A stretch of 64,000 nt of DNA from Pseudomonas fluorescens (GCF_001708445.1 NZ_CP015637.1:5829001-5893000), one strand, 5' to 3'; shown: positions 32,984-44,173, numbered from the stretch's first letter. The notes: a model not told the origin generated them from the letters alone. A program made the numbers and translations.

Positions 32984-33295
32984 ATGCAAAATCAGCAAAT
33001 CCGTATCAGGTTGAAGGCTTTTGACCATCGCCTGATCGACCAATCCACCCAGGAAATCGTGGAAACCGCGAAACGTACTGGTGCACAAGTGCGTGGTCCA
33101 ATTCCACTGCCTACCCGTAAAGAGCGGTTCACCGTTCTGGTCTCCCCGCACGTCAACAAAGACGCGCGTGACCAGTACGAGATCCGTACTCATAAGCGCG
33201 TACTGGACATCGTCCAGCCAACGGATAAAACCGTTGATGCACTTATGAAGCTTGATCTGGCGGCCGGTGTGGAAGTACAGATCAGCCTCGGCTAA
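32984..33295 (+). CDS. rpsJ: 30S ribosomal protein S10
   Basis: A 30S head protein that also serves as NusE in antitermination complexes. 103 aa, [20 protein letters not shown]; first gene of the S10 operon. Confidence 0.98.
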
Positions 33296-33376
33296 GACTT
33301 GGGTCTTAGTCGTGTAACGCTCTGAAATGGGCGGCCATAGCGGGTGAAAGCCCCGTACACTCATGAGGTTTACAAC

Positions 33377-34012
33377 ATGACTATTGGTGTAGTCGGTCGT
33401 AAATGCGGTATGACCCGTATTTTCACCGAAGAAGGTGTCTCCATTCCGGTCACGGTCATTGAGATCGAGCCGAATCGCGTCACCCAGTTCAAAACTGAAG
33501 AAACCGATGGCTATCGTGCAGTGCAAGTCACTGTCGGCGAGCGTCGTGCTTCGCGCGTGACTGCTGCTCAAGCAGGTCACTTCGCTAAAGCAAACGTTGC
33601 AGCTGGTCGTACTGTTATGGAGTTCCGTCTTGAAGAAGGCGACTACCAGGCAGGCGATCTGATCAACGCTGAAATCTTCGCCGCTGGTCAACTGGTTGAT
33701 GTAACCGGTCAGTCCAAGGGTAAAGGCTTCCAGGGTACGATCAAGCGTTGGAATTTCCGTGGCCAAGACAACACTCACGGTAACTCCGTTTCCCACCGCG
33801 TCCCGGGCTCTATTGGCCAGTGCCAGACTCCTGGTCGTGTATTCAAGGGCAAAAAAATGTCCGGTCATATGGGCGCTGAGCGCGTGACCGTGCAGTCCCT
33901 CGAAGTAGTGCGCGTCGACGCTGAACGCAATCTGTTGTTGGTCAAGGGTGCTGTTCCTGGCGCTACTGGCGGCAACCTGGTTGTACGTCCAGCGGCCAAG
34001 GCTCGCGGTTAA
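33377..34012 (+). CDS. rplC: 50S ribosomal protein L3
   Basis: Binds near the 3' end of 23S rRNA and starts 50S assembly. The 211 aa begin at ATG 33377 ([16 protein letters not shown]); an in-frame codon at 33344 is rejected because the family starts here. The GQ-methylated loop region [15 protein letters not shown] is present. Confidence 0.98.
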   Translation: MTIGVVGRKCGMTRIFTEEGVSIPVTVIEIEPNRVTQFKTEETDGYRAVQVTVGERRASRVTAAQAGHFAKANVAAGRTVMEFRLEEGDYQAGDLINAEIFAAGQLVDVTGQSKGKGFQGTIKRWNFRGQDNTHGNSVSHRVPGSIGQCQTPGRVFKGKKMSGHMGAERVTVQSLEVVRVDAERNLLLVKGAVPGATGGNLVVRPAAKARG

Positions 34013-34024
34013 GGGGAAGCTGAC

Positions 34025-34627
34025 ATGCAATTAAATGTAAATGACGCTCAAGCGATCGAAGTTTCCGAACTGACATTTGGCGGCGAATTCAACGAGACGC
34101 TGGTTCACCAAGCAGTCGTGGCCTACATGGCCGGCGGCCGTCAAGGTAGCAAGCAGCAAAAGACCCGTTCCGACGTTCGTGGTGGCGGTAAGCGCCCTTG
34201 GCGTCAGAAAGGTACTGGCCGTGCTCGTGCCGGTACTATCCGTAGCCCAATCTGGCGTGGCGGCGGTACCACTTTCGCAGCTCGTCCGCAGGATCACACT
34301 CAGAAGCTCAACAAGAAGATGTATCGCGCAGCACTGCGCTCCATCCTTGCTGAACTCGTGCGTACTGATCGTCTTGTCGTGGTTCAGGACTTCGCTGTTG
34401 AAGCGCCGAAAACCAAAGATCTGCTGAACAAGCTGAACGGCATGGGCCTGACTGACGTCTTGATCGTGTCTGAAGCTGTTGATCAGAACCTGTACCTGGC
34501 TGCTCGCAACCTGCCACACGTTGATGTACGTGACGTGCAAGGTTCCGATCCAGTTAGTCTGATCGCATACGACAAGGTGTTGATCACCGTGTCGGCCGTG
34601 AAGAAATTCGAGGAGCTGCTGGGATGA
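34025..34627 (+). CDS. rplD: 50S ribosomal protein L4
   Basis: Lines the exit tunnel and in E. coli regulates the S10 operon by attenuation. 200 aa, with the tunnel loop region [20 protein letters not shown]. The stop overlaps the rplW start (ATGA). Confidence 0.98.
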
Positions 34628-34923
34628 ACCAGGAACGCGTATTTAAAGTTCTGCTTGGCCCGCACGTTTCCGAAAAGGCTACGGTTCTGGCTGACAAGAA
34701 AGGCCAGTTCGTTTTCAAGGTTGCGACTGACGCAACCAAGCTGGAAATCAAGAAGGCCGTCGAAAGCCTGTTCAGCGTGAAAGTAGAGCGTGTTACTACC
34801 CTGAATGTTCTGGGTAAGAGCAAGCGCACTGCTCGCGGTCTGGGCAAGCGTAATGACTGGAAGAAGGCAGTTATCTCCCTTCAACCAGGCCAAGATCTCG
34901 ATTTCAGCAGCAGTGCTGAGTAA
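34624..34923 (+). CDS. rplW: 50S ribosomal protein L23
   Basis: An exit-site protein that docks trigger factor and SRP. 99 aa, with the signature [19 protein letters not shown]. Its start overlaps rplD by 4 bp. Confidence 0.98.
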
Positions 34924-34937
34924 GGAAGGGGTGCATC

Positions 34938-35762
34938 ATGGCAATCGTTAAATGCAAACCGACTTCCCCTGGCCGCCGTTTTGTGGTCAAGGTGGTCAAC
35001 CAGGAGCTGCATAAAGGCGCTCCTCACGCACCGCTGCTCGAGAAGAAATCGAAGACTGGTGGTCGTAACAACAATGGTCGTATTACCACTCGTCACATCG
35101 GTGGTGGCCATAAGCAGCATTATCGTCTGGTCGACTTCCGTCGCAACGACAAAGATGGCATCGCTGCCACTGTCGAGCGTATCGAATACGATCCAAACCG
35201 TACTGCTCACATCGCTCTGCTGCTGTACGCAGATGGCGAGCGTCGCTACATCATCGCCCCTAAAGGCGTGAGCGCTGGCGACCAGCTGATCGCAGGTGCC
35301 TTGGCACCGATCAAGCCGGGCAACGCTCTGCAACTGCGCAACATTCCAGTTGGTAGCACCGTACACGGCATCGAATTGAAGCCAGGTAAAGGCGCGCAAA
35401 TCGCTCGTTCCGCTGGTGCTTCGGCTCAGCTGATCGCTCGTGAAGGTGTCTACGTGACCCTGCGTCTGCGTTCTGGTGAGATGCGTAAAGTGCTGGCTGA
35501 ATGCCGCGCGACCCTGGGTGAAGTCTCGAACTCCGAGCACAGCCTGCGTTCGCTGGGTAAAGCTGGTGCCAAACGCTGGCGTGGCGTTCGCCCAACCGTT
35601 CGTGGTGTTGCCATGAACCCGGTTGACCACCCACACGGTGGTGGTGAAGGTCGTACCTCTGGTGGTCGTCATCCGGTATCGCCATGGGGCTTCCCGACTA
35701 AGGGCGCGAAGACTCGTGGTAATAAGCGTACCGACAAAATGATCGTCCGTCGTCGCAAGTAA
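34938..35762 (+). CDS. rplB: 50S ribosomal protein L2
   Basis: Needed for the peptidyl-transferase centre and subunit joining. 274 aa. The conserved [20 protein letters not shown], containing the functionally important His, is intact. Confidence 0.99.
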   Translation: MAIVKCKPTSPGRRFVVKVVNQELHKGAPHAPLLEKKSKTGGRNNNGRITTRHIGGGHKQHYRLVDFRRNDKDGIAATVERIEYDPNRTAHIALLLYADGERRYIIAPKGVSAGDQLIAGALAPIKPGNALQLRNIPVGSTVHGIELKPGKGAQIARSAGASAQLIAREGVYVTLRLRSGEMRKVLAECRATLGEVSNSEHSLRSLGKAGAKRWRGVRPTVRGVAMNPVDHPHGGGEGRTSGGRHPVSPWGFPTKGAKTRGNKRTDKMIVRRRK

Positions 35763-35778
35763 ATAGAGGGATACGACA

Positions 35779-36054
35779 GTGCCACGTTCTCTGAAAAAAG
35801 GTCCTTTTATTGATCTTCACCTACTGAAGAAGATCGAAGTGGCGGCGGAAAAGAACGATCGCAAACCAGTTAAGACCTGGTCGCGTCGTTCGATGATCCT
35901 GCCACAAATGGTCGGTTTGACCATCGCAGTACACAACGGTCGTCTGCACGTCCCAGTTCTCGTTAACGAAGACATGGTCGGCCACAAACTAGGCGAGTTT
36001 GCCGGTACCCGCACTTATCGTGGGCACGTGGCAGACAAGAAAGCCAAGCGTTAA
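35779..36054 (+). CDS. rpsS: 30S ribosomal protein S19
   Basis: Contacts S13 in the 30S head. 91 aa starting with GTG ([20 protein letters not shown]), with [16 protein letters not shown] near the C-terminus. Confidence 0.98.
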
Positions 36055-36065
36055 GGGGTAAGGAA

Positions 36066-36398
36066 ATGGAAGTAGCCGCTAAGTTGTCGGGCGCTCGAAT
36101 CTCCGCCCAGAAAGCCCGCTTGGTCGCCGACCAGATCCGCGGGAAGAAGGTGGGCGAAGCGCTCAACCTGTTGGCTTTCAGCAGTAAGAAAGCCGCCGAG
36201 ATCATGAAGAAAGTGCTGGAGTCGGCCGTAGCCAACGCCGAGCATAACGAAGGCGCAGACGTTGATGACCTGAAGGTCAGCACCGTTTTCGTCAACGAAG
36301 GGCGTTCGCTGAAGCGTATCATGCCGCGTGCCAAAGGCCGTGCTGATCGCATCGTCAAGCGGTCTTGCCATATCACTGTCAAGGTTGCTGACAAGTAA
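36066..36398 (+). CDS. rplV: 50S ribosomal protein L22
   Basis: Its beta-hairpin lines the exit tunnel next to L4. 110 aa, with [20 protein letters not shown] as the tunnel loop signature. No change at macrolide-relevant loop positions is obvious. Confidence 0.98.
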
Positions 36399-36411
36399 CG
36401 GAGTCGAAGAG

Positions 36412-37098
36412 ATGGGTCAGAAAGTACATCCCATTGGCATTCGCCTGGGAATCGTCAAGGAGCACACCTCCGTCTGGTACGCAGACGGTCGGACTTATGC
36501 GGACTATTTGTTCGCTGATCTGAAGGTGCGTGAGTATCTCCAAGACAAACTAAAAAGCGCGTCCGTAAGCCGTATCGATATCCATCGTCCGGCGCAAACT
36601 GCACGTATCACCATCCACACCGCTCGTCCAGGTATCGTTATCGGGAAGAAAGGTGAAGATGTTGAGAAACTGCGTCAGGACCTGACCAAGCAAATGGGTG
36701 TGCCTGTGCACATCAATATCGAAGAGATCCGCAAGCCGGAGCTCGACGGTATGCTGGTTGCGCAGAGCGTAGCTCAGCAGCTGGAGCGTCGCGTAATGTT
36801 CCGTCGCGCTATGAAGCGCGCTGTACAGAACGCCATGCGCATTGGTGCCAAAGGCATCAAAATCCAAGTGAGCGGTCGTCTCGGCGGTGCTGAAATCGCA
36901 CGTACTGAATGGTATCGCGAAGGTCGTGTGCCGTTGCACACCCTGCGTGCCGACATCGACTATGCCAACTACGAAGCTCACACCACTTACGGTGTGATCG
37001 GTGTAAAGGTTTGGATCTTCAAAGGCGAAGTAATTGGTGGTCGCCAAGAAGAACTGAAACCACAAGCACCAGCGCCTCGTAAAAAAGCTGCTAAGTAA
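36412..37098 (+). CDS. rpsC: 30S ribosomal protein S3
   Basis: An mRNA entry-channel protein. 228 aa from ATG 36412 ([20 protein letters not shown]), with the KH-domain GXXG motif ([15 protein letters not shown]) and a basic C-terminus. Confidence 0.98.
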
Positions 37099-37110
37099 GG
37101 GGTACGCCAA

Positions 37111-37524
37111 ATGTTGCAACCAAAGCGTACGAAGTTCCGCAAGCAGATGACAGGCCACAACCGTGGTCTGGCTCAGCGCGGTAGCAAAGTCAGCTTCGGC
37201 GAATTCGCGCTGAAGTCTGTAGCTCGTGGTCGTCTCACCGCTCGTCAGATCGAGTCAGCGCGTCGTGCTCTGACCCGTCACGTAAAACGTGGCGGCAAGA
37301 TCTGGATCCGTGTATTCCCGGACAAGCCGATTTCCAAAAAGCCCCTCGAAGTTCGGATGGGTAAAGGTAAGGGTAACGTGGAATACTGGGTAGCCCAGAT
37401 TCAGCCAGGCAAAGTCCTGTATGAAATCGAGGGTGTAACTGAAGAGCTGGCGCGTGAGGCTTTTGCCCTGGCTGCTGCAAAGCTGCCGCTCGCCACCGCC
37501 TTTGTTAAACGGACGGTGATGTGA
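37111..37524 (+). CDS. rplP: 50S ribosomal protein L16
   Basis: Positions A-site tRNA. 137 aa ([20 protein letters not shown]). The Arg in the [20 protein letters not shown] region is the residue hydroxylated in E. coli L16. The stop shares a base with the rpmC start. Confidence 0.98.
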
Positions 37525-37715
37525 TGAAAGCGAATGAACTTCGTGAAAAATCCGCACAGCAGCTGAACGAGCAACTGCTCGGCCTGCTGCGCGACCAGTT
37601 CAATCTGCGTATGCAGAAAGCAACTGGCCAGTTGGGGCAGTCTCATCTGCTCTCGCAAGTTAAGCGTGACATTGCTCGCGTGAAGACTGTGCTCAACCAG
37701 CAGGCAGGTAAGTGA
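37524..37715 (+). CDS. rpmC: 50S ribosomal protein L29
   Basis: A small exit-site protein of 63 aa ([20 protein letters not shown]). ATG 37524 gives the family start; the codon before it is a GTG inside the rplP tail. Confidence 0.97.
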
Positions 37716-37717
37716 TC

Positions 37718-37984
37718 ATGGCTGAAGCCGAAAAGACTGTCCGTACGCTGACTGGCCGTGTTGTCAGCGACAAGATGGACAAAACCATCACCGTTCTGAT
37801 CGAGCGTCGCGTTAAGCACCCGATCTACGGTAAATATGTTAAGCGTTCGACTAAGCTGCACGCGCACGACGAAACCAATCAGTGCCACATCGGCGACAAA
37901 GTCACTATTCGTGAAACTCGTCCGCTGGCCAAGACTAAGTCTTGGGCACTGGTTGATGTTCTCGAACGCGCTGTGGAAGTCTAA
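37718..37984 (+). CDS. rpsQ: 30S ribosomal protein S17
   Basis: A primary 16S-binding protein, 88 aa from ATG 37718 ([20 protein letters not shown]), with the signature [20 protein letters not shown]. It is 2 bp after the rpmC stop and closes the S10 group. Confidence 0.98.
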   Translation: MAEAEKTVRTLTGRVVSDKMDKTITVLIERRVKHPIYGKYVKRSTKLHAHDETNQCHIGDKVTIRETRPLAKTKSWALVDVLERAVEV

Positions 37985-38007
37985 GGACTAGGGGTCGGAG
38001 AAATTAT

Positions 38008-38376
38008 ATGATTCAGACTCAATCCATGCTCGATGTGGCCGATAACAGCGGCGCTCGCCGTGTTATGTGCATCAAGGTGCTGGGTGGCTCCCATCGTCGT
38101 TACGCTGGTATCGGTGACATCATCAAAGTTACCGTTAAGGAAGCAATTCCTCGCGGTAAAGTGAAAAAAGGCCAAGTGATGACTGCTGTTGTAGTCCGCA
38201 CTCGTCACGGCGTACGTCGTGCAGATGGCTCCATTATCCGCTTTGATGGCAACGCTGCTGTTCTTCTGAACAACAAGCAAGAGCCGATCGGCACCCGTAT
38301 CTTTGGGCCAGTGACCCGTGAACTTCGTACTGAGAAGTTCATGAAGATCGTCTCGCTCGCCCCAGAAGTGCTGTAA
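38008..38376 (+). CDS. rplN: 50S ribosomal protein L14
   Basis: Subunit-interface protein of 122 aa ([20 protein letters not shown]), complete, with the terminal [14 protein letters not shown]. It begins the spc group without an obvious promoter in the 23-bp gap, so read-through from the S10 operon is likely. Confidence 0.98.
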   Translation: MIQTQSMLDVADNSGARRVMCIKVLGGSHRRYAGIGDIIKVTVKEAIPRGKVKKGQVMTAVVVRTRHGVRRADGSIIRFDGNAAVLLNNKQEPIGTRIFGPVTRELRTEKFMKIVSLAPEVL

Positions 38377-38387
38377 GGAGATCCGAC

Positions 38388-38702
38388 ATGCAAAAGATTC
38401 GTCGTGACGACGAGATCATCGTGATCGCCGGCAAAGACAAAGGTAAGCGCGGTAAGGTGCTGAAGGTTCTCGCTGACGACCGTCTGGTCGTTGGTGGTCT
38501 GAACCTGGTCAAGCGTCATACCAAGCCTAACCCGATGTCGGGCGTACAGGGCGGTATCGTCGAGAAAGAAGCGCCATTGCACGCTTCTAACGTCGCCATC
38601 TTCAACGGCGAAACCAACAAGGCTGATCGTGTTGGTTTCAAAGTAGAAGACGGTAAGAAAATTCGTGTCTTCAAGTCGACCCAAAAAGCGGTTGATGCTT
38701 GA
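38388..38702 (+). CDS. rplX: 50S ribosomal protein L24
   Basis: A 50S assembly initiator, 104 aa, with the KOW motif near the N-terminus ([20 protein letters not shown]). Confidence 0.98.
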   Translation: MQKIRRDDEIIVIAGKDKGKRGKVLKVLADDRLVVGGLNLVKRHTKPNPMSGVQGGIVEKEAPLHASNVAIFNGETNKADRVGFKVEDGKKIRVFKSTQKAVDA

Positions 38703-38724
38703 ACACTGCTAGGTAGATAAGACC

Positions 38725-39264
38725 ATGGCACGACTACAAGAGATTTACCGGAAGGAAATCGCCCCCAAGCTTAAGGAAGAACTTAAGCTCGGGAACGTGA
38801 TGGAAGTTCCGCGCGTTACCAAAATCACCCTGAACATGGGTCTGGGCGAAGCGATCGGCGACAAAAAAGTCATCGAGCACGCTGTTGCTGACCTGGAAAA
38901 GATCACCGGTCAAAAAGTCGTTGTGACTTACGCTCGGAAATCCATCGCTGGCTTTAAAGTCCGTGAAGGTTGGCCGATCGGCGTCAAAGTGACTCTGCGC
39001 CGTGAGCGTATGTACGAATTCCTGGATCGTTTGCTGTCGATCTCCCTGCCTCGGGTTCGCGACTTCCGCGGCCTGAATGCCAAGTCCTTCGATGGTCGTG
39101 GTAACTACAGCATGGGCGTGAAAGAGCAGATCATTTTCCCGGAAATCGACTACGACAAGATCGATGCTCTCCGCGGTCTGGACATCACCCTGACCACCAC
39201 TGCCAAGAACGATGATGAAGGTCGCGCCCTGTTGCGTGCTTTCAAATTCCCGTTCCGCAACTGA
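38725..39264 (+). CDS. rplE: 50S ribosomal protein L5
   Basis: Binds 5S rRNA in the central protuberance. 179 aa, with [20 protein letters not shown] followed by PRVRDFRGL. Confidence 0.98.
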   Translation: MARLQEIYRKEIAPKLKEELKLGNVMEVPRVTKITLNMGLGEAIGDKKVIEHAVADLEKITGQKVVVTYARKSIAGFKVREGWPIGVKVTLRRERMYEFLDRLLSISLPRVRDFRGLNAKSFDGRGNYSMGVKEQIIFPEIDYDKIDALRGLDITLTTTAKNDDEGRALLRAFKFPFRN

Positions 39265-39277
39265 TTGGAGTAGGACC

Positions 39278-39583
39278 ATGGCCAAGATGAGCATGAAAAA
39301 CCGCGAGCTGAAACGTCAGCTCACGGTTGCCAAGTACGCCAAGAAGCGTGCAGCACTGAAAGCAATCATCGTTGATCTGAACGCAAGTCCAGAAGCGCGT
39401 TGGGAAGCTACAGTTGCTCTGCAGAAGCAGCCACGTGACGCAAGCGCCTCGCGCATGCGTAACCGCTGCCGCCTGACTGGTCGTCCACACGGCGTTTACC
39501 GCAAGTTCGGCCTCGGCCGTAACAAACTGCGTGAAGCGGCAATGCGTGGCGACGTACCTGGTCTGGTTAAAGCCAGCTGGTAA
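39278..39583 (+). CDS. rpsN: 30S ribosomal protein S14 (zinc-free type)
   Basis: 101 aa from ATG 39278 ([20 protein letters not shown]). This is the long, zinc-independent form: the CxxC pairs of the short form are absent, and the C-terminal [19 protein letters not shown] signature is present. Confidence 0.98.
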   Translation: MAKMSMKNRELKRQLTVAKYAKKRAALKAIIVDLNASPEARWEATVALQKQPRDASASRMRNRCRLTGRPHGVYRKFGLGRNKLREAAMRGDVPGLVKASW

Positions 39584-39790
39584 GTACTTTCAAAGTCCGG
39601 GTGGTCGGGATCGCAAGATACTGACCGCCGGTACCTTGAATCTGGAACAAGCCCCTTTTGGGGCTTGTTTCATTTCCGGAGTGTGTCTAGAATACCCGGC
39701 TCGCCTGAGCCCGTGTTTTCTATGCCCGGAGATACTCAGCGACATATGTAGCCGTAAGGCTAATTTTTTTGTATTAGGAGCGTCTAGCCC
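39584..39790 (+). promoter_or_regulatory. Internal spc-operon spacer: hairpin plus promoter
   Basis: This 207-bp gap between rpsN and rpsH is unusually long for the operon. ACAAGCCCC (39649-39657) and GGGGCTTGT (39662-39670) form a hairpin with a TTTT loop and a weak T-rich tail, a possible attenuator. It is overlapped and followed by TTGTTT (39665-39670), a 17-bp spacer and TAGAAT (39688-39693), then the GC-rich discriminator ACCCGGCTCGCC. A short open frame here has no family-like content. Confidence 0.6.
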
Positions 39791-40183
39791 ATGAGTATGC
39801 AGGACCCGTTAGCGGACATGCTAACTCGTATCCGTAATGCCCAGATGGCTGAAAAGTCCGTCGTAAGCATGCCATCTTCCACGTTGAAGGTAGCTGTTGC
39901 CAAAGTCCTGAAAGACGAAGGCTACATTGCGGGTTATCAGATCAGCAGCGAAATCAAGCCACTGCTGTCCATCGAGCTGAAGTACTTCGAAGGCCGTCCG
40001 GTCATCGAGGAAGTGAAGCGCGTTAGCCGTCCAGGCCTGCGTCAGTACAAGTCCGTTGAGGATCTGCCGAAAGTTCGTGGCGGTCTTGGCGTGTCTATCG
40101 TCTCCACCAACAAAGGTGTGATGACGGATCGTGCTGCGCGCGCTGCCGGTGTCGGCGGCGAAGTTCTTTGCACTGTGTTCTAA
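39791..40183 (+). CDS. rpsH: 30S ribosomal protein S8
   Basis: A 16S-binding protein and, in E. coli, the spc operon translational repressor. 130 aa ([20 protein letters not shown]), with the C-terminal signature [20 protein letters not shown]. Confidence 0.98.
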   Translation: MSMQDPLADMLTRIRNAQMAEKSVVSMPSSTLKVAVAKVLKDEGYIAGYQISSEIKPLLSIELKYFEGRPVIEEVKRVSRPGLRQYKSVEDLPKVRGGLGVSIVSTNKGVMTDRAARAAGVGGEVLCTVF

Positions 40184-40195
40184 GGGGGGATAAGC

Positions 40196-40729
40196 ATGTC
40201 TCGCGTCGCTAAGAACCCCGTTAAGCTGCCAGCCGGTGTCGAAGTCAAATTCGCAGGCCAACAGCTTTCGGTGAAGGGTGCCAAGGGTACTCTTGAACTG
40301 AACATCCATTCGTCCGTTGAGATCGTTGAAGAAGCTGGTGAGCTGCGTTTCGCTGCTCGCAATGGCGATCAACAAACTCGCGCAATGGCCGGTACCACGC
40401 GTGCGTTGGTAAACAACATGGTCCAAGGCGTAAGCCAAGGCTTCGAGCGTAAGCTCCAGCTGGTCGGTGTTGGTTACAAAGCGCAAGCAAAAGGCTCGGT
40501 TTTGAACCTGGCCCTTGGCTTCTCGCACCCAGTGGATTACGAACTGCCGGAAGGCATCACCGCTGAGACTCCTAGCCAGACCGATATCCTGATCAAGGGC
40601 ATCGATAAGCAGCTGGTAGGTCAGGTGGCCGCTGAGATCCGCGACTTCCGTCCACCAGAGCCGTACAAAGGCAAAGGTGTGCGCTACGCGGACGAAGTCG
40701 TCCGTCGTAAAGAAGCCAAGAAGAAGTAG
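40196..40729 (+). CDS. rplF: 50S ribosomal protein L6
   Basis: Sits near the sarcin-ricin loop. 177 aa, with the C-terminal [20 protein letters not shown] signature. Confidence 0.98.
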   Translation: MSRVAKNPVKLPAGVEVKFAGQQLSVKGAKGTLELNIHSSVEIVEEAGELRFAARNGDQQTRAMAGTTRALVNNMVQGVSQGFERKLQLVGVGYKAQAKGSVLNLALGFSHPVDYELPEGITAETPSQTDILIKGIDKQLVGQVAAEIRDFRPPEPYKGKGVRYADEVVRRKEAKKK

Positions 40730-40739
40730 GGCATAGCAA

Positions 40740-41090
40740 ATGACCGACAAAAAAGTTACTCGACTGCGTCGCGCTCGCAAAGCACGCCTGAAAATGCACG
40801 AACTAGAAGTCGTGCGTCTCTGCGTGTTCCGCTCGTCGCAGCACATCTACGCCCAGGTCATCTCGGCCGACGGCAACAAAGTCCTGGCCAGCGCCTCGAC
40901 TTTGGATAAAGAACTGCGTGATGGTGCCACTGGCAACATCGACGCGGCCACAAAGGTTGGCCAGCTGGTCGCTACGCGTGCTAAGGCCGCTGGCGTCTCG
41001 CAAGTGGCTTTCGACCGCTCTGGCTTCAAGTACCACGGCCGCGTTAAAGCGCTGGCTGATGCTGCTCGTGAAGCTGGGCTGGAGTTCTAA
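40740..41090 (+). CDS. rplR: 50S ribosomal protein L18
   Basis: A 5S rRNA-binding protein, 116 aa, with [20 protein letters not shown] near the C-terminus. Confidence 0.98.
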   Translation: MTDKKVTRLRRARKARLKMHELEVVRLCVFRSSQHIYAQVISADGNKVLASASTLDKELRDGATGNIDAATKVGQLVATRAKAAGVSQVAFDRSGFKYHGRVKALADAAREAGLEF

Positions 41091-41093
41091 GTT

Positions 41094-41594
41094 ATGTCAA
41101 ATAACGACCAAAAGCGCGACGAAGGCTACATTGAGAAGCTGGTTCAAGTTAACCGCGTAGCCAAAACCGTTAAAGGCGGCCGTATCTTCACTTTCACCGC
41201 GTTGACCGTGGTTGGTGATGGTAAAGGGCGTGTTGGCTTCGGCCGTGGCAAGTCACGTGAAGTGCCTGCTGCGATCCAGAAGGCAATGGAAGCTGCTCGT
41301 CGCAACATGATTCAAGTTGACCTGAACGGCACCACTCTGCAGTACGCAATGAAGTCTGCTCATGGCGCTTCGAAGGTGTACATGCAGCCTGCTTCTGAAG
41401 GTACCGGTATCATCGCTGGCGGCGCTATGCGTGCTGTCCTCGAAGTTGCTGGCGTTCAGAACGTTCTGGCCAAGTGCTACGGCTCGACTAACCCGGTAAA
41501 CGTGGTTCACGCCACTTTCAAAGGTTTGAAAGCTATGCAATCTCCTGAATCCATTGCCGCCAAGCGTGGCAAAAGCGTCAAGGAGATCTTCTGA
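41094..41594 (+). CDS. rpsE: 30S ribosomal protein S5
   Basis: An mRNA entry and fidelity protein of 166 aa. The spectinomycin-loop region [20 protein letters not shown] is intact. It is 3 bp after rplR. Confidence 0.98.
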
Positions 41595-41596
41595 TC

Positions 41597-41773
41597 ATGG
41601 CTACCGTTAAAGTAACGCTGATCAAAAGCATGACCGGCCGCATCCCTAACCACAAATTGTGCGTTAAGGGTTTGGGTCTGCGTCGCATCGGTCACACTGT
41701 AGAAGTCCAGGATACTCCCGAGAATCGCGGGATGATCAACAAGGCTTACTACATGCTGCGTGTCGAGGGTTAA
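41597..41773 (+). CDS. rpmD: 50S ribosomal protein L30
   Basis: A 58-aa protein between rpsE and rplO, starting ATG 41597 ([20 protein letters not shown]) and continuing through [20 protein letters not shown] to YYMLRVEG. The length is normal for L30. Confidence 0.97.
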
Positions 41774-41776
41774 TCG

Positions 41777-42214
41777 ATGAAACTCAATGATCTGAGTCCA
41801 GCGCCGGGTTCCCGTCGCGAAAAGCATCGTCCGGGCCGTGGTATCGGTAGCGGTTTGGGTAAGACTGGTGGCCGTGGCCACAAAGGTCAAACCTCCCGCT
41901 CCGGTGGCACCATTGCTCCAGGCTTTGAAGGCGGTCAACAGCCGCTGCATCGTCGCCTGCCTAAGTTCGGTTTCGTTTCCCTGAAGGCCATGGACCGCGC
42001 AGAAGTGCGTCTGTCCGAGCTGGCTAAAGTGGAAGGCGACATCGTTACTGTGCAGACCCTGAAAGATGCCAACGTGATCAACGTCAACGTACAGCGTGTG
42101 AAAATCATGCTGTCCGGTGAAGTGACTCGCGCTGTCACTATCGGCAAGGGAATCGGCGCCACCAAAGGTGCGCGTTCGGCTATCGAAGCAGCTGGCGGCA
42201 AGTTCGAGGAATAA
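41777..42214 (+). CDS. rplO: 50S ribosomal protein L15
   Basis: A late 50S assembly protein of 145 aa ([20 protein letters not shown]), with the glycine-rich [20 protein letters not shown] segment. The stop TAA is immediately followed by the secY ATG. Confidence 0.98.
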   Translation: MKLNDLSPAPGSRREKHRPGRGIGSGLGKTGGRGHKGQTSRSGGTIAPGFEGGQQPLHRRLPKFGFVSLKAMDRAEVRLSELAKVEGDIVTVQTLKDANVINVNVQRVKIMLSGEVTRAVTIGKGIGATKGARSAIEAAGGKFEE

Positions 42215-43543
42215 ATGGCTAAGCAAGGTGCTCTCTCAGCGCTCGGCAAAGGCGGTATGTCTGAACTTTGGGCTCGTCTGCGTTTTCTGTTCCTGGCGAT
42301 TATCGTCTACCGAATAGGCGCACACATCCCGGTTCCAGGTATCAATCCGGACCGACTCGCAGACCTGTTTCGACAGAATGAGGGGACCATTCTTAGCTTG
42401 TTCAACATGTTTTCTGGCGGCGCGCTGGAACGGATGAGCATTTTTGCACTGGGGATCATGCCGTACATCTCGGCATCGATCATCATGCAACTGATGACAG
42501 CCGTCAGCCCGCAGCTGGAGCAGTTGAAGAAGGAAGGTGAAGCTGGCCGTCGCAAGATTAGCCAGTACACCCGCTACGGCACTGTCATCCTCGCCCTGGT
42601 TCAAGCTATCGGCATGTCCGTTGGCCTGGCGGGGCAGGGTGTTGCGTTCACTGGTGACTTTGGCTTCCATTTCGTCGCGGTATCCACGTTTGTGGCTGGT
42701 GCGATGTTCATGATGTGGCTGGGTGAGCAGATTACTGAGCGTGGTGTTGGCAACGGTATCTCGATGTTGATTTTCGCAGGTATCGTCGCCGGTCTTCCGA
42801 GAGCAATCGGGCAGTCTTTCGAGTCTGCACGTCAGGGTGATATCAACATTTTCGCCTTGGTTGCCATCGGTTTGCTGGCAGTAGCGATTATCGGTTTTGT
42901 GGTGTTCATTGAGCGTGGCCAGCGTCGTATTGCTGTTCACTACGCCAAGCGTCAGCAGGGCCGCAAGGTTTTTGCTGCGCAGACCAGCCACTTGCCGCTG
43001 AAAGTGAATATGGCCGGTGTTATTCCGGCAATCTTCGCGAGCAGCATCTTGCTGTTTCCGGCTTCGTTGGGTACCTGGTTTGGTCAGTCTGAAAATATGG
43101 GCTGGCTGCAGGACCTCTCTCAGTCGATCGCTCCTGGTCAGCCGTTGAATATTCTGCTGTTTAGTGCAGGGATTATTTTCTTCTGCTTCTTCTATACGGC
43201 GTTGATGTTCAATCCGAAAGACGTAGCGGAAAACCTGAAGAAGTCCGGTGCCTTTATTCCGGGCATCCGTCCAGGTGAGCAGTCTGCACGCTACATTGAT
43301 GGCGTTCTGACTCGTTTGACCCTGTTCGGTGCTCTATATATGACGGCCGTCTGCTTGTTGCCCCAGTTCCTGGTGGTTGCAGCAAACGTTCCGTTCTACC
43401 TTGGCGGGACCTCGTTGCTGATCGTGGTCGTGGTTGTGATGGACTTCATGTCCCAAGTACAATCGCACCTCGTTTCGCACCAGTACGAATCCCTGATGAA
43501 GAAAGCCAACCTGAAGGGTTACGGCAGCGGCATGTTGCGCTGA
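42215..43543 (+). CDS. secY: Preprotein translocase subunit SecY
   Basis: The channel-forming subunit of SecYEG. 442 aa with ten membrane segments; [20 protein letters not shown] and GIGIS-like [17 protein letters not shown] mark helices 2 and 4. The cytoplasmic loops [11 protein letters not shown] and [15 protein letters not shown] are conserved. It directly abuts rplO. Confidence 0.98.
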   Translation: MAKQGALSALGKGGMSELWARLRFLFLAIIVYRIGAHIPVPGINPDRLADLFRQNEGTILSLFNMFSGGALERMSIFALGIMPYISASIIMQLMTAVSPQLEQLKKEGEAGRRKISQYTRYGTVILALVQAIGMSVGLAGQGVAFTGDFGFHFVAVSTFVAGAMFMMWLGEQITERGVGNGISMLIFAGIVAGLPRAIGQSFESARQGDINIFALVAIGLLAVAIIGFVVFIERGQRRIAVHYAKRQQGRKVFAAQTSHLPLKVNMAGVIPAIFASSILLFPASLGTWFGQSENMGWLQDLSQSIAPGQPLNILLFSAGIIFFCFFYTALMFNPKDVAENLKKSGAFIPGIRPGEQSARYIDGVLTRLTLFGALYMTAVCLLPQFLVVAANVPFYLGGTSLLIVVVVVMDFMSQVQSHLVSHQYESLMKKANLKGYGSGMLR

Positions 43544-43570
43544 GTACCCATAAGGTTCGAGGAGTTGGTG

Positions 43571-43687
43571 ATGAAAGTTCGTGCATCGGTGAAAAAGCTG
43601 TGCCGTAACTGCAAGATTATTCGCCGCGAAGGTGTTGTTCGAGTAATTTGCAGCGCGGAACCGCGTCACAAACAGCGCCAAGGCTGA
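43571..43687 (+). CDS. rpmJ: 50S ribosomal protein L36
   Basis: A 38-aa protein, too short for most gene callers' first pass: [20 protein letters not shown], then [18 protein letters not shown]. The zinc-binding C-x2-C, C and H set (CRNC, C, H) is complete, so it is the zinc-containing form. It ends the spc group. Confidence 0.97.
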
Positions 43688-43704
43688 GTGTGATCCGCTT
43701 GAAG

Positions 43705-43757
43705 CCCGGCAGCTAGTGCGCTGCCGGGTTGATTATTTGTTATTACAGCGATATTAT
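43705..43757 (+). promoter_or_regulatory. Hairpin after rpmJ and alpha-operon promoter
   Basis: CCCGGCAGC (43705-43713) pairs with GCTGCCGGG (43720-43728), followed by TTGATTATTTGTT, a likely terminator. TTGATT (43729-43734), 17 bp and TATTAT (43752-43757) form a candidate promoter for rpsM-rpsK-rpsD-rpoA-rplQ that starts at the base of the hairpin. Confidence 0.65.
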
Positions 43758-43816
43758 CTCGCGCCCTATTTCTTGGCTTCCGGGGCGTAGGTAGCTGTCA
43801 ATTGGAGTCCCACTGA

Positions 43817-44173
43817 ATGGCCCGTATTGCAGGCGTTAACATTCCAGATAACAAGCACACTGTTATCTCGCTGACCTACATCTATGGTGTTGGTCGCACT
43901 ACTGCGCAGAAAATTTGCGCAGTTGCTGGGGTAAACCCAGCCGCTAAGATCAAGGATCTGAGCGACGAGCAGATTGAATTGCTGCGTGGCGAAGTGGCGA
44001 AGTTCACCACTGAAGGTGACCTGCGTCGCGAAATCAACATGAAAATCAAGCGTTTGATGGACCTCGGTTGCTATCGCGGTCTGCGTCATCGTCGTGGTCT
44101 TCCAGTACGCGGTCAGCGTACCAAGACTAACGCGCGTACCCGTAAAGGTCCGCGTAAGCCGATCCGCAAGTAA
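43817..44173 (+). CDS. rpsM: 30S ribosomal protein S13
   Basis: A 30S head protein making subunit bridges. 118 aa ([20 protein letters not shown]), with the C-terminal [20 protein letters not shown] tail that reaches the P site. Confidence 0.98.
   Translation: MARIAGVNIPDNKHTVISLTYIYGVGRTTAQKICAVAGVNPAAKIKDLSDEQIELLRGEVAKFTTEGDLRREINMKIKRLMDLGCYRGLRHRRGLPVRGQRTKTNARTRKGPRKPIRK

Noticed and set aside
39531..39794. An open frame spanning the rpsN-rpsH gap
   Set aside because: It overlaps the end of rpsN in another frame and covers the hairpin and promoter. The product looks random.
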